Shown: positions 21,584 through 29,726 of the stretch, piece after piece
How positions within the stretch are numbered: position 1 is the stretch's first letter
How the letters are laid out: each line of letters begins with the position of its first letter
From: Candidatus Segatella caccae
GTDB taxonomy: Bacteria > Bacteroidota > Bacteroidia > Bacteroidales > Bacteroidaceae
Length of the DNA: 38,386 nt
Assembly (NCBI GenBank): GCA_900556395.1
Contig: USOQ01000018.1
Location: 1-38,386, forward strand
Direction: 5' to 3'
The notes under the pieces: generated by a model
The model's database searches: none
Told to the model about the DNA's origin: nothing
Seen by the model: only the letters and a program-made list of their open reading frames with translations
Made by a program: the position numbers and the translations under genes

Positions 21584-22864
21584 TTAGTATGCAAACAGAG
21601 GATAGTCCTTCATGGTTGCATTTACCTTCTCGCGTACACGAGCAATTACCTTCTCGTCCTCAGGAGCATTCAGAACCTCTTCGATGAGCTCGGCAATGAG
21701 GTGCATCATATCCTCTTTGGCGCCACGGGTTGTCATGGCTGCAGTACCCAGGCGGATACCACTTGTCTGGAAGGCAGAGCGAGTGTCGAATGGAACCATG
21801 TTCTTGTTGACAGTAATATCGGCAGCAACAAGAGCGTTTTCTGCCACCTTACCAGTCAGGTCAGGGTACTTACTTCTCAAGTCTACGAGCATAGAGTGAT
21901 TATCGGTACCACCGCTTACGATACCAAAGCCACGACCGATGAGGTCGTCTGCCAATACGGCTGCGTTTTTCTTTACCTGCATGGCATATTCTTTCCATGA
22001 TGGCTGGAGGTTCTCGTTGAAGGCTACAGCCTTGGCAGCGATAACGTGCTCCAAAGGACCACCCTGCTGACCTGGGAATACTGCAGAGTTGAGCAACATA
22101 CTCATCTTCTTTACCTCACCCTTCTTGGTGGTATAACCCCAAGGATTGTCGAAGTCTTTACCCATGAGGATAATACCTCCACGAGGACCACGCAGAGTCT
22201 TGTGGGTAGTAGAAGTTACGATGTGTGCATACTTCAATGGGTTGTCGAGCAGTCCTGCTGCGATAAGACCAGCAGGGTGCGCCATGTCGATCATCAGGAG
22301 GGCACCCACCTCATCGGCAATTTTGCGCATGCGAGCATAGTCCCACTCACGGCTGTATGCGCTACCACCACCGATAATCAACTTAGGTTTGTTTTCGAGA
22401 GCTAACTTCTCCATCTCGTCGTAATCCACACGACCAGTTTCCTTGTTCAGGTTATAACCGATGGGGTTGTAGAGGAGACCAGATGTGTTGACATGGCTAC
22501 CATGAGAGAGGTGTCCACCGTGGTCGAGGTTCAATCCCATGAAGGTGTCGCCTGGTTTGAGCACTGCGAGTAGCACGGCAGCATTAGCTTGTGCTCCAGA
22601 GTGAGGTTGAACGTTGGCATACTCCGCACCGAAGACCTTCTTGACGCGCTCAATGGCCAGGTTTTCTACGATGTCTACCACTTGACAACCGCCATAGTAA
22701 CGTTTGCCTGGGAGTCCTTCTGCATACTTGTTAGTAAGGTAAGAACCCATAGCGTTCATTACCTCGTCACTCACGAAGTTTTCTGAAGCAATCAGCTCCA
22801 TACCTTTCAGCTGACGCTGATGTTCTCTTTCGATCAAGTCGAAAATCTCTTGGTCTTTTTCCAT
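21584..22864 (-). CDS. glyA: serine hydroxymethyltransferase
   Basis: PLP enzyme interconverting serine plus tetrahydrofolate and glycine plus 5,10-methylene-tetrahydrofolate; the main source of one-carbon units for purines and thymidylate. The protein is 426 aa, normal length. Seen: LIASENFVS near the N-terminus, YAEGLPGKRYYGGC, NVQPHSGAQAN, DMAHPAGLIAAG, and the PLP lysine Lys222 in STTHKTLRGPRGG. It has its own promoter (TAATTTTG at 22940-22947) and is separated from pyrI upstream by a strong hairpin. The C-terminus ends KDYPLFAY. Confidence 0.97.
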   Translation of the reverse strand: MEKDQEIFDLIEREHQRQLKGMELIASENFVSDEVMNAMGSYLTNKYAEGLPGKRYYGGCQVVDIVENLAIERVKKVFGAEYANVQPHSGAQANAAVLLAVLKPGDTFMGLNLDHGGHLSHGSHVNTSGLLYNPIGYNLNKETGRVDYDEMEKLALENKPKLIIGGGSAYSREWDYARMRKIADEVGALLMIDMAHPAGLIAAGLLDNPLKYAHIVTSTTHKTLRGPRGGIILMGKDFDNPWGYTTKKGEVKKMSMLLNSAVFPGQQGGPLEHVIAAKAVAFNENLQPSWKEYAMQVKKNAAVLADDLIGRGFGIVSGGTDNHSMLVDLRSKYPDLTGKVAENALVAADITVNKNMVPFDTRSAFQTSGIRLGTAAMTTRGAKEDMMHLIAELIEEVLNAPEDEKVIARVREKVNATMKDYPLFAY

Positions 22865-22939
22865 TGAATCTTTTATTTATTGAATCTCTTAATTATTAGT
22901 CGTTGGTTGTTATTCCACTCATCTTTTGATATTGTTCTG

Positions 22940-22970
22940 CAAAATTAAACAATATAGTTGTAATAACCAA
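22940..22970 (-). promoter_or_regulatory. promoter of glyA
   Basis: Minus strand: TTG at 22970-22968, 20 nt spacer, TAATTTTG at 22947-22940. The glyA leader is about 70 nt. Confidence 0.65.
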
Positions 22971-23023
22971 ATAAAAAATACTATTTTGAGTGGTTTTACT
23001 TTCTTTTTGTTGTTTTTATAGCA

Positions 23024-23059
23024 AAACAGGCTTCTAACTGTTATGTTAGAAGCCTGTTT
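23024..23059 (-). terminator. terminator of pyrBI
   Basis: aaacaggcttctaac (23024-23038) and gttagaagcctgttt (23045-23059) form a perfect 15-bp stem with a 6-nt loop, beginning 5 nt after the pyrI stop on the minus strand. The downstream U-run is short. Confidence 0.8.
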
Positions 23060-23063
23060 AGTT

Positions 23064-23528
23064 TTATTTGCAAAGTTCCACCTTTCCGAGTTGCTGTTCT
23101 TTGTCGCAGTAGTGGCATCGTATCACGCCCAAGACAGGATCTACCGTGTGGAAGACAGTAGCCATAGGCTCGTTGTTGGTAATACACTTTGGGTTATTGC
23201 ATTTCACGATACCCTTCAGTGTATCTGGAGTCTTAACAGTTTTCTTCTCTACGATTTCGTAGTCTTTGATGATACTCAGTCCGATGTTAGGGGCTACTAC
23301 CGAGAGGCGGTTAATCTCTTCGTCAGTGAAGAATTTGTTGGCCACCTTGATGATACCCTTCTTGCCTATTTTTTTAGAAGGGAGGTTGTAACCAATAGTT
23401 ACGGGTGTGTCCATCTTTTCGAGTTGCAAGAGGTTTACCACCTGGTAAGTTTTCTCTGCAGGAATATGGTCTATAACGGTTCCGTTCTCGATGGCGGCAA
23501 CCACAAGTTGATTCTTATTATTTCCCAT
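23064..23528 (-). CDS. pyrI: aspartate carbamoyltransferase regulatory chain
   Basis: A 154-aa regulatory subunit that binds nucleotide effectors and joins PyrB trimers. Seen: the N-terminal allosteric domain (NGTVIDHIPAEKTYQVVNLL) and a C-terminal zinc domain with Cys110, Cys115, Cys138 and Cys141 (CNNPKC and CHYC). It lies 93 nt downstream of pyrB, which is the usual order. The gap holds a 12-bp imperfect inverted repeat (tgatgagtgttg near 23544; caacactcagca ending 23614). A terminator hairpin follows. Confidence 0.96.
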   Translation of the reverse strand: MGNNKNQLVVAAIENGTVIDHIPAEKTYQVVNLLQLEKMDTPVTIGYNLPSKKIGKKGIIKVANKFFTDEEINRLSVVAPNIGLSIIKDYEIVEKKTVKTPDTLKGIVKCNNPKCITNNEPMATVFHTVDPVLGVIRCHYCDKEQQLGKVELCK

Positions 23529-23621
23529 TTTGTTTTATTCTATTGATGAGTGTTGTGTTGCCTTACGATCATACGATATCAGCCGATTTCATATGCAGCG
23601 TCCAACACTCAGCATTCAACA

Positions 23622-24569
23622 TTATTCAATGATTGTTTTATCGTTTTTGATATCATCGAGCGTAATGCCGAGACAGTGGCAGAAGATAGCCTCGCGTGCA
23701 TAAAGACCATTTTGAGCCTGCTGTATGTAGTAGGCGTGTGGGTCGTCGTCGACATCGTAGGCAATCTCGTTGACACGTGGCAGCGGGTGCATAATCTTCA
23801 TATTGTCCTTTGCCTTTACTAACATATCTCTCTTCAGGATATATACATTCTTGACGTGCTCATATTCCATCAGGTCGCTGAAGCGTTCTTTCTGCACACG
23901 AGTCATATAGAGAATGTCTGCACCTGCTATGATATCCTCATTGAAGTCCTCATGCTCAACATATTTGATGCCATGGTGATCGCAGTAGAGTTTATATTCC
24001 TGTGGCATGGCCAATTCCTTGGGAGCTATGAAATGGAAAGTAGGATTGAAGTGACGCATAGCTGTGATAAGCGAGTGAACGGTTCTGCCATACTTGAGGT
24101 CACCCACAAGATAGATATTAAGATTCTCGAGAGTACCCTGTGTCTTGTAGATGGAGTAGAGGTCGAGTAGGCACTGCGAAGGGTGCATGTGAGCACCATC
24201 TCCAGCATTGACAATAGGCACAGGAGCCACCTCGCTGGCATACTGTGCAGCACCCTCTATATGGTGGCGCATGGCTATGATATCGGCATAGTTGCTTACC
24301 ATGAGGATGGTGTCTTTGAGAGTCTCTCCCTTAGTGGTGCTGGATGTCTTGGCATCAGAGAAGCCTATGACACGAGCACCGAGACGGTTGGCTGCTGTTT
24401 GAAAACTAAGTTGTGTACGGGTTGATGGCTCGAAGAAAAGGGTAGCAACGACCTTTCCTTTCAGCAATTCCCTGTTGGGATGCTTTTCGAACTCTTGCGC
24501 CATCTTTAGGAGGTATTCTATCTTCTCCTTAGATAGGTCAGCAATTGTCACAAAATTATGTTTTTCCAT
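23622..24569 (-). CDS. pyrB: aspartate carbamoyltransferase catalytic chain
   Basis: Joins carbamoyl phosphate and aspartate in pyrimidine synthesis. Start at 24569 (MEKHNFVTIADL, 315 aa). The frame opens 12 codons earlier, at 24605, but the -7 box at 24603-24610 overlaps that codon, so it is not transcribed. Seen: FEPSTRTQLSF with the carbamoyl-phosphate loop Ser49-Thr52, HPSQCLLDLYSI, GDLKYGRTVHSL and the PLPRVNEI motif. It forms an operon with pyrI. No leader ORF or attenuator is visible upstream; the predicted leader is only about 30 nt. Confidence 0.97.
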   Translation of the reverse strand: MEKHNFVTIADLSKEKIEYLLKMAQEFEKHPNRELLKGKVVATLFFEPSTRTQLSFQTAANRLGARVIGFSDAKTSSTTKGETLKDTILMVSNYADIIAMRHHIEGAAQYASEVAPVPIVNAGDGAHMHPSQCLLDLYSIYKTQGTLENLNIYLVGDLKYGRTVHSLITAMRHFNPTFHFIAPKELAMPQEYKLYCDHHGIKYVEHEDFNEDIIAGADILYMTRVQKERFSDLMEYEHVKNVYILKRDMLVKAKDNMKIMHPLPRVNEIAYDVDDDPHAYYIQQAQNGLYAREAIFCHCLGITLDDIKNDKTIIE

Positions 24570-24602
24570 TTGAATTTTGATTGATTGTTCTGAAATTGCC
24601 TC

Positions 24603-24610
24603 CAAAGTTA
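24603..24610 (-). promoter_or_regulatory. -7 box of pyrBI
   Basis: TAACTTTG on the minus strand. It supports the pyrB start at 24569. The -33 element is poor. Confidence 0.6.
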
Positions 24611-24670
24611 CATATATTTTTTTATTTTCTTGTTATTCTCCTCAAAAGTTTTAAGTTATTTTGCATAATA

Positions 24671-24704
24671 AACCCCGAAAGCTTTTTGTCTAACTTTCGG
24701 GGTT
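24671..24704 (-). terminator. terminator of the nitroreductase-endonuclease unit
   Basis: aaccccgaaag (24671-24681) and ctttcggggtt (24694-24704) are perfect 11-bp complements around a 12-nt loop. On the minus strand the hairpin follows the endonuclease stop (24731) and is followed by a T-rich tttatta. Confidence 0.8.
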
Positions 24705-24730
24705 CACTTCAATCTCGCACCTCTGTTTTT

Positions 24731-25735
24731 TTATTCTATCACCATTTTCTTTCCGTGATGGATATAGATACCTTTCTGTGTAGGGCATTCATTGCCTACT
24801 TTCTGTCCGTTCAGGTTGTACCAGCCTTTAGGATAGATAGGTTCTGTCTCAAATTCGATGAATGGAATGCTCGATACACCCTGATAGTTGTCATACGAGA
24901 ATGCCACGTTCTGCATGCTTCCCCAGATGTATTCCTCCAGTCCAGGATAGTCCACGAAGGGGTTGCGGTTGTTTTGCTGTTGCTGGATACCTCTGTTGCG
25001 ATCTATTTCCTTCTGGCTTACTGGGTCTTTCTTCGCCCATTCCATCAACATGTTCATTTGCCAGTCCTTGTAAGGTTTGTAGGAATTGTGTGAGGCGATA
25101 GGTGCAAATTCTCCAGCATTCCAATTTGCAATCTTATCTTCGTAAGCTGTTGCCATATAGAAGTAGATGCGGGCGAAGTCTCCTTTGTATAGATCGTTGG
25201 GCTCAAAGACGGTACCTGTATAGCCGGGATAGGTACATTTGCCCAATTTTGAGAAACCCTTGTTAGATTTGTATTTTTCTCCATTATTTTCCCCAAAGGG
25301 ATAGTTGCTTCTCATTCCATTTACCTTTCCATCGGTTGGCACAAGGTGCACGAGATCGGTGTACATAGGCATAGTTTTACCACCAAACCAGCTTTTAGGA
25401 AAAGAATGTTCACGGTTGTAAACATCGCCTTCTTTTTTATAACTTCCAGCCTGATCAGTTCCGAATCTGAAGTTCGTAGTGCATGAATACATATCCCACA
25501 CTTTACCGTCTTCTCTCATGTCGGTTGTTCTGAAAGCTGTCCACAGTCCGTCATACGACAATTGACTATGATTCCTAATGATTTTAAACATCGCAGTTTT
25601 CAACGCTTTTCCTTTCAAGCCGTTAGCACTCTGATAATAAGTACCCGTATTGTTAGGCCCCTGTGCAAAGAGACTTAAAGTGATGAGTTGCAGGGTTATG
25701 AAGAGCCCCCAATGCTTAATGATTTTTCTTTTCAT
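24731..25735 (-). CDS. secreted endonuclease I family nuclease
   Basis: A 334-aa exported nuclease of the EndA/NucM (endonuclease I) family. Seen: a signal peptide (basic start, hydrophobic core, likely cleavage near LFA-QG at about 24), catalytic region YNREHSFPKSWFGG with His110, and DLVHLVPTDGKVNGMRSNYPFG with His130. NRNPFVDYPGLEEYIWG closes the domain. A ~35-residue C-terminal segment, YNLNGQKV...KGIYIHHGKKMVIE, is the short beta-rich tail seen on many exported proteins of Prevotella and Bacteroides. The nitroreductase gene ends 51 nt upstream and no promoter motif lies between, so both may share a transcript. It probably digests external DNA for nutrients or biofilm turnover. Confidence 0.88.
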   Translation of the reverse strand: MKRKIIKHWGLFITLQLITLSLFAQGPNNTGTYYQSANGLKGKALKTAMFKIIRNHSQLSYDGLWTAFRTTDMREDGKVWDMYSCTTNFRFGTDQAGSYKKEGDVYNREHSFPKSWFGGKTMPMYTDLVHLVPTDGKVNGMRSNYPFGENNGEKYKSNKGFSKLGKCTYPGYTGTVFEPNDLYKGDFARIYFYMATAYEDKIANWNAGEFAPIASHNSYKPYKDWQMNMLMEWAKKDPVSQKEIDRNRGIQQQQNNRNPFVDYPGLEEYIWGSMQNVAFSYDNYQGVSSIPFIEFETEPIYPKGWYNLNGQKVGNECPTQKGIYIHHGKKMVIE

Positions 25736-25786
25736 GTTCGTGTGATGTTTTTCTGATATAATGTTGTTAGATTCTTATAGCAATTA

Positions 25787-26326
25787 TCAATGCTGATGAT
25801 TATATCCGTTTAATGAGATGTTCGCCTCATTCCATTTGTCTTTAGGGACGGGTTGACTCTTGGGGTAACCTATAACGATTGTGTTCAGCGGTATCAAGTT
25901 GCTGGGCAGTCCCAACAGTTTTTGCATTCCCTTGTAGCGGTCCTCAAGAGGGTAGAGGGCAGTCCATACAGCGCCCAGGTCGAGGGCGTGAGCCATTAAG
26001 AGGATGTTCTCGGTGACGGCAGCACAATCTTGAATCCAAAATTCCTGTTCTATACCATTGAGTGTCTTATGCATATCGCCGCATACCACAATGGCGAGTG
26101 GCGCCTCCTTTACCATATTGGCGTAAGGACTGAAGCGTGGAATCTGGTCGAGTAGTTTTCTGTCATCTATTACGGCTAAGTGCCAAGGCTGTTTGTTGCA
26201 AGCCGATGGGGCTGCCATGCCAGCATGCAGTAGCATATCGACCTTCTTGTGCTCTACAGGTTGATCTAAAAAGCTTCGCACAGAAGTACGGCTCATGATC
26301 ATGTCGTATATCTCTTTTTGATTCAT
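25787..26326 (-). CDS. nitroreductase-family FMN oxidoreductase
   Basis: A 179-aa NAD(P)H-dependent flavoprotein; the substrate cannot be told from sequence. Seen: the FMN-binding opening SRTSVRSF, PSACNKQPW, and the helix IQDCAAVTENILLMAHALDLGAVW typical of the family. The C-terminal GYPKSQPVPKDKW segment also fits. First gene of a two-gene minus-strand unit with the endonuclease. A TAACTTTG -7 box is at 26353-26360, giving a leader of about 20 nt. Confidence 0.9.
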   Translation of the reverse strand: MNQKEIYDMIMSRTSVRSFLDQPVEHKKVDMLLHAGMAAPSACNKQPWHLAVIDDRKLLDQIPRFSPYANMVKEAPLAIVVCGDMHKTLNGIEQEFWIQDCAAVTENILLMAHALDLGAVWTALYPLEDRYKGMQKLLGLPSNLIPLNTIVIGYPKSQPVPKDKWNEANISLNGYNHQH

Positions 26327-26352
26327 GATTCTATAACTTAGTAATATTTCTA

Positions 26353-26360
26353 CAAAGTTA
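26353..26360 (-). promoter_or_regulatory. -7 box of the nitroreductase gene
   Basis: TAACTTTG on the minus strand. No clear -33 element. Confidence 0.55.
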
Positions 26361-26477
26361 CATATAATATATGATATAAATAGGTATTTCTAATAGTTTT
26401 TCTGCATAAATACGTTAAAAAAATGCTTTTTAGCTTATTATAACTATGTGAATGGAAGGCGTATCAAAACTTTTGTG

Positions 26478-26485
26478 TAGTTTTG
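26478..26485 (+). promoter_or_regulatory. -7 box of the SIMPL gene
   Basis: TAGTTTTG fits TAnnTTTG. The -33 element is weak. The leader of about 80 nt contains a possible hairpin (caagag/cttcttg region) and a four-codon ATG-GAT-AAA-CAG-TAA near 26534. Confidence 0.5.
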
Positions 26486-26571
26486 TGATTGATAAGAGTG
26501 TGTTTCAAGAGAAGACAATTCTTCTTCTTGGAATGGATAAACAGTAAGTATAACTTCATAACAGAGTAAGG

Positions 26572-27279
26572 ATGAATATCAATGCAGGAATCAAGCAAGC
26601 TGCAATCTTAGCCATCGGCATCATTGCACTTGGATTTTGTATTAAGTCTGGTTTGGAAGGCTTAGCAGGTAAAGACCGTAAGGTAGTGGTAAAGGGCTTG
26701 GCTGAAAAGGAGGTGGAAGCCGACAAGGTGACATGGCCTATCCTGTCTAAGGAGATAGGTAATGATTTGCCACAGCTTTATCAGACCATCAACCGCACAA
26801 CAAGTACGATTCGTCAGTTCTTGTTGGCCAATGGTGTGAAGGCAGACGAAATCAATGTCAACGCCCCTGTTGTCATCGACCTCAACGCAGAGCGTTATGG
26901 AGAAAACCGAAATCCGTATCGTTATAACATCACTTCCATTATTACCGTCACTTCTAACAATGTGAAACTTATTCGCAGTCTCATAGCTCGTCAGGGGGAG
27001 TTGCTTCAGAAGGGTATAGCTATCGTAGACGGAGGTTATGATAACCCTGTGAAATATGAGTATGTAGCATTCCGCAAGATGAAGCCTAAGATGATGCAAG
27101 AGGCTATAGAAAATGCGGAGCAGACGGCTGAGCAGTTTGCCAAGAACAGCAAGAGTAAGATAGACAAGATTTTGAATGCCGATCAGGGGCAGTTCTCTAT
27201 AGACGATCGCGATTCTAACACACCTTATATTAAGAAAGTAAGAGTAGTGACTACAGTCACCTATTCGCTGAAAGACTAA
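26572..27279 (+). CDS. SIMPL domain (DUF541) protein
   Basis: A 235-aa membrane-anchored protein. Seen: one N-terminal hydrophobic segment (about 9-26) and a SIMPL/DUF541 domain from about residue 36, starting KVVVKGLAEKEVEADKVTW. The family includes periplasmic or surface proteins; its biochemical role is uncertain. A gtaagg lies just before the ATG. It is monocistronic, with a strong terminator 4 nt after the stop. Confidence 0.85.
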   Translation: MNINAGIKQAAILAIGIIALGFCIKSGLEGLAGKDRKVVVKGLAEKEVEADKVTWPILSKEIGNDLPQLYQTINRTTSTIRQFLLANGVKADEINVNAPVVIDLNAERYGENRNPYRYNITSIITVTSNNVKLIRSLIARQGELLQKGIAIVDGGYDNPVKYEYVAFRKMKPKMMQEAIENAEQTAEQFAKNSKSKIDKILNADQGQFSIDDRDSNTPYIKKVRVVTTVTYSLKD

Positions 27280-27283
27280 TGAC

Positions 27284-27324
27284 AGAAAGCGCATTGACCA
27301 CTGCAGGCTAATGCGCTTTCTTTG
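27284..27324 (+). terminator. intrinsic terminator of the SIMPL gene
   Basis: agaaagcgcatt (27284-27295) and aatgcgctttct (27310-27321) form a perfect 12-bp stem, loop 14 nt, with ttt following. Confidence 0.85.
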
Positions 27325-27355
27325 TAGTATGCTGGGCACTTTTCTACTATTTTCT

Positions 27356-27386
27356 TTTGTGCTACAATATTTTTTGTGTACTTTTG
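27356..27386 (+). promoter_or_regulatory. promoter of the class A PBP gene
   Basis: TTTG at 27356-27359, 19 nt spacer, TACTTTTG at 27379-27386. One of the best matches in the window. Leader about 20 nt. Confidence 0.8.
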
Positions 27387-27410
27387 CAAAATTAACTGAT
27401 AAAAGAAAAA

Positions 27411-29726
27411 ATGAGAAAACGATTCATTCATATATTATGGGCATTATTGGCTTCGGGCATCGTGGTCTGTATTGCTGGTTTTATAGCTGTCTGGAAAGGT
27501 TTGATAGGCTATATGCCTGAAATAGAAGACTTACAGAATCCTATCAACCGCTTTGCCACACAGGTGTATTCATCGGATGGCAAGGTGTTAGGAACTTGGA
27601 ATCTGAATAAGGAAAACAGAATCGTTATTCCCTACGACAAGATGTCACCGCATCTTATTAAAGCTCTTGTAGCGACAGAGGATGAACGTTTCTACGACCA
27701 TTCTGGTATCGACTTTCGTGCCTTAGGACGTGCCATCGTGAAGAGAGGACTCATGGGACAAGCCAATGCGGGTGGTGGCTCTACGATTACCCAGCAGCTG
27801 GCAAAGCAATTGTATAGTGAAACTGCCAATAGCACCATTGAGCGATTCTTCCAAAAGCCTATAGAGTGGGTGATAGCGGTCAAGTTGGAACGCTATTATA
27901 CCAAAGAAGAAATCTTAGCTCTATATCTCAATTATTTTGATTTTCTTCACAACGCTGTTGGTATCAAGACAGCGGCAAATACCTATTTCAATAAGGAACC
28001 CAAGGACCTCACAATTTGTGAGGCAGCTACCCTTGTCGGTCTTTGCAAGAATCCTTCGCTCTTCAATCCTGTGCGCTATCCGGAACGTTGTCGTGAGCGT
28101 CGAAACGTGGTGCTTCAACAGATGGTGAAATCAGGATATATAGACCGAACAGAATATGCCAAGTATTCTGCCGAACCTCTCACTCTTGATTTCCACCGCT
28201 CAGACCATAAGGACGGAACCGCCACCTATCTTCGTGAGTTCCTACGTAAGTATATGACAGCGAAGCGCCCGGTACGTTCCGACTATCCTTCCTGGAACAA
28301 GGTGCAGTTTGTTATCGATTCTATCGCTTGGGATACCGATCCTCTCTATGGATGGTGTAACAAGAACTATAAGAAAGATGGTTCGCCCTATAATGTTTAT
28401 GCCGACGGTTTGAGAGTGTTTACCACAATAGATAGTCGTATGCAGAAGTATGCCGAAGATGCTGTATATAAGCATGTAGCAGGTTATCTGCAACCCGCTT
28501 TCGATCGCGAGAATAAACCTAAGCCCAGTGCTCCTTTCTCAGATAAGTTGACACCCAAGCAAATACGGTCTATCCTTAATCGTTCCATTACGCAGAGCGA
28601 GCGTTATCGCGCCATGAAGGCAGCAGGCTATTCATCCGAGGAAATACACGATGCTTTCAGAAAGAAGACCGAAATGACCGTCTTCACCTATCATGGCGAC
28701 ATAGACACCCTGATGTCACCTCTCGACTCCATACGCTACTATAAGGGATTTCTGCGTAGTGGCTTCATGAGTATGGATCCCAAGACCGGTGCGGTGAAAG
28801 CCTATGTGGGTGGACTCGACTATACGCATTTCATGTACGATATGGTGAGTTTAGGACGTCGACAGGTTGGTTCTACCATCAAGCCTTTCCTCTATAGTTT
28901 GGCTATGGAGAATGGTTTTACACCTTGCGATATGGCACCTAACCGCCAGCAGACCTATATCGTGGCAGGTAAGCCTTGGACTCCTCGCAATGCCAACCAC
29001 TCTCGTTATGGACAAATGGTACCGTTGAAGTGGGGCTTGGCGCAAAGTAATAACTGGATAAGTGCTTATCTGATGAGTAAGTTGAACCCCTCGCAGTTTG
29101 TTCAACTTTTGCACGATTATGGTATCAATAATCCGGAAATTCATGCATCTATGAGTCTATGTCTCGGTCCTTGCGAAGTGAGCGTAGCCGAAATGGTGAG
29201 CGCCTATACGGCCTTTGCCAACCATGGTATCCGTACATCGCCTCTCTTTGTGAGTCGCATTGAGGATAACGAAGGTAATACGATAGCCACCTTCCAACCC
29301 CGAATGAATGAGGTGATAAGTGCCGATAATGCCATGAAGATGTTGACGATGCTGATGGGAGTGGTAGATCAGGGTACTGCTGGAAGACTGAGATATCGTT
29401 ACAACATGGAGGGTCAGATAGGTGCCAAGACGGGTACCACTAACAATAATAGCGATGGCTGGTTTATCGGCTTCACGCCACAGCTGGTTACAGGTTGTTG
29501 GGTTGGTGGTGAAGATAGAGACATCCACTTCGACTCCATGAGTATGGGCCAAGGAGCCACCATGGCGTTGCCCATCTGGGCAATCTTTATGAAGAAAGTC
29601 TATTCAGACCCCTCGTTGGGCTTTAGTCCGATGGTGAAGTTTGATATTCCTCTCGATTACGATCCGTGCGAATCTCAGTCGCAAGATGAATTTGGTGCTG
29701 ATGGCATAGAAGAAGTTTTTGAATAA
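27411..29726 (+). CDS. class A penicillin-binding protein (PBP1A type)
   Basis: Bifunctional peptidoglycan glycosyltransferase/transpeptidase, 771 aa, anchored by one TM (about 5-28). Seen: glycosyltransferase 51 domain with catalytic Glu90 in ATEDERFYDH and GGGSTITQQLAKQLY. The transpeptidase has nucleophile Ser488 in GSTIKP (SxxK), Ser546-Asn-Asn (SxN) and Lys673-Thr-Gly (KTG). The C-terminus is an acidic tail (ESQSQDEFGADGIEEVFE). The last 104 nt overlap the 3' end of the convergent comEC, and its terminator lies inside comEC. Confidence 0.95.
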   Translation: MRKRFIHILWALLASGIVVCIAGFIAVWKGLIGYMPEIEDLQNPINRFATQVYSSDGKVLGTWNLNKENRIVIPYDKMSPHLIKALVATEDERFYDHSGIDFRALGRAIVKRGLMGQANAGGGSTITQQLAKQLYSETANSTIERFFQKPIEWVIAVKLERYYTKEEILALYLNYFDFLHNAVGIKTAANTYFNKEPKDLTICEAATLVGLCKNPSLFNPVRYPERCRERRNVVLQQMVKSGYIDRTEYAKYSAEPLTLDFHRSDHKDGTATYLREFLRKYMTAKRPVRSDYPSWNKVQFVIDSIAWDTDPLYGWCNKNYKKDGSPYNVYADGLRVFTTIDSRMQKYAEDAVYKHVAGYLQPAFDRENKPKPSAPFSDKLTPKQIRSILNRSITQSERYRAMKAAGYSSEEIHDAFRKKTEMTVFTYHGDIDTLMSPLDSIRYYKGFLRSGFMSMDPKTGAVKAYVGGLDYTHFMYDMVSLGRRQVGSTIKPFLYSLAMENGFTPCDMAPNRQQTYIVAGKPWTPRNANHSRYGQMVPLKWGLAQSNNWISAYLMSKLNPSQFVQLLHDYGINNPEIHASMSLCLGPCEVSVAEMVSAYTAFANHGIRTSPLFVSRIEDNEGNTIATFQPRMNEVISADNAMKMLTMLMGVVDQGTAGRLRYRYNMEGQIGAKTGTTNNNSDGWFIGFTPQLVTGCWVGGEDRDIHFDSMSMGQGATMALPIWAIFMKKVYSDPSLGFSPMVKFDIPLDYDPCESQSQDEFGADGIEEVFE

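Noticed and set aside
24570..24605. 12-codon N-terminal extension of PyrB
   Set aside because: The -7 box overlaps the upstream ATG, so it is not in the transcript.
26534..26548. four-codon ORF in the SIMPL gene leader
   Set aside because: Too short to separate from chance, with no terminator or stem next to it.
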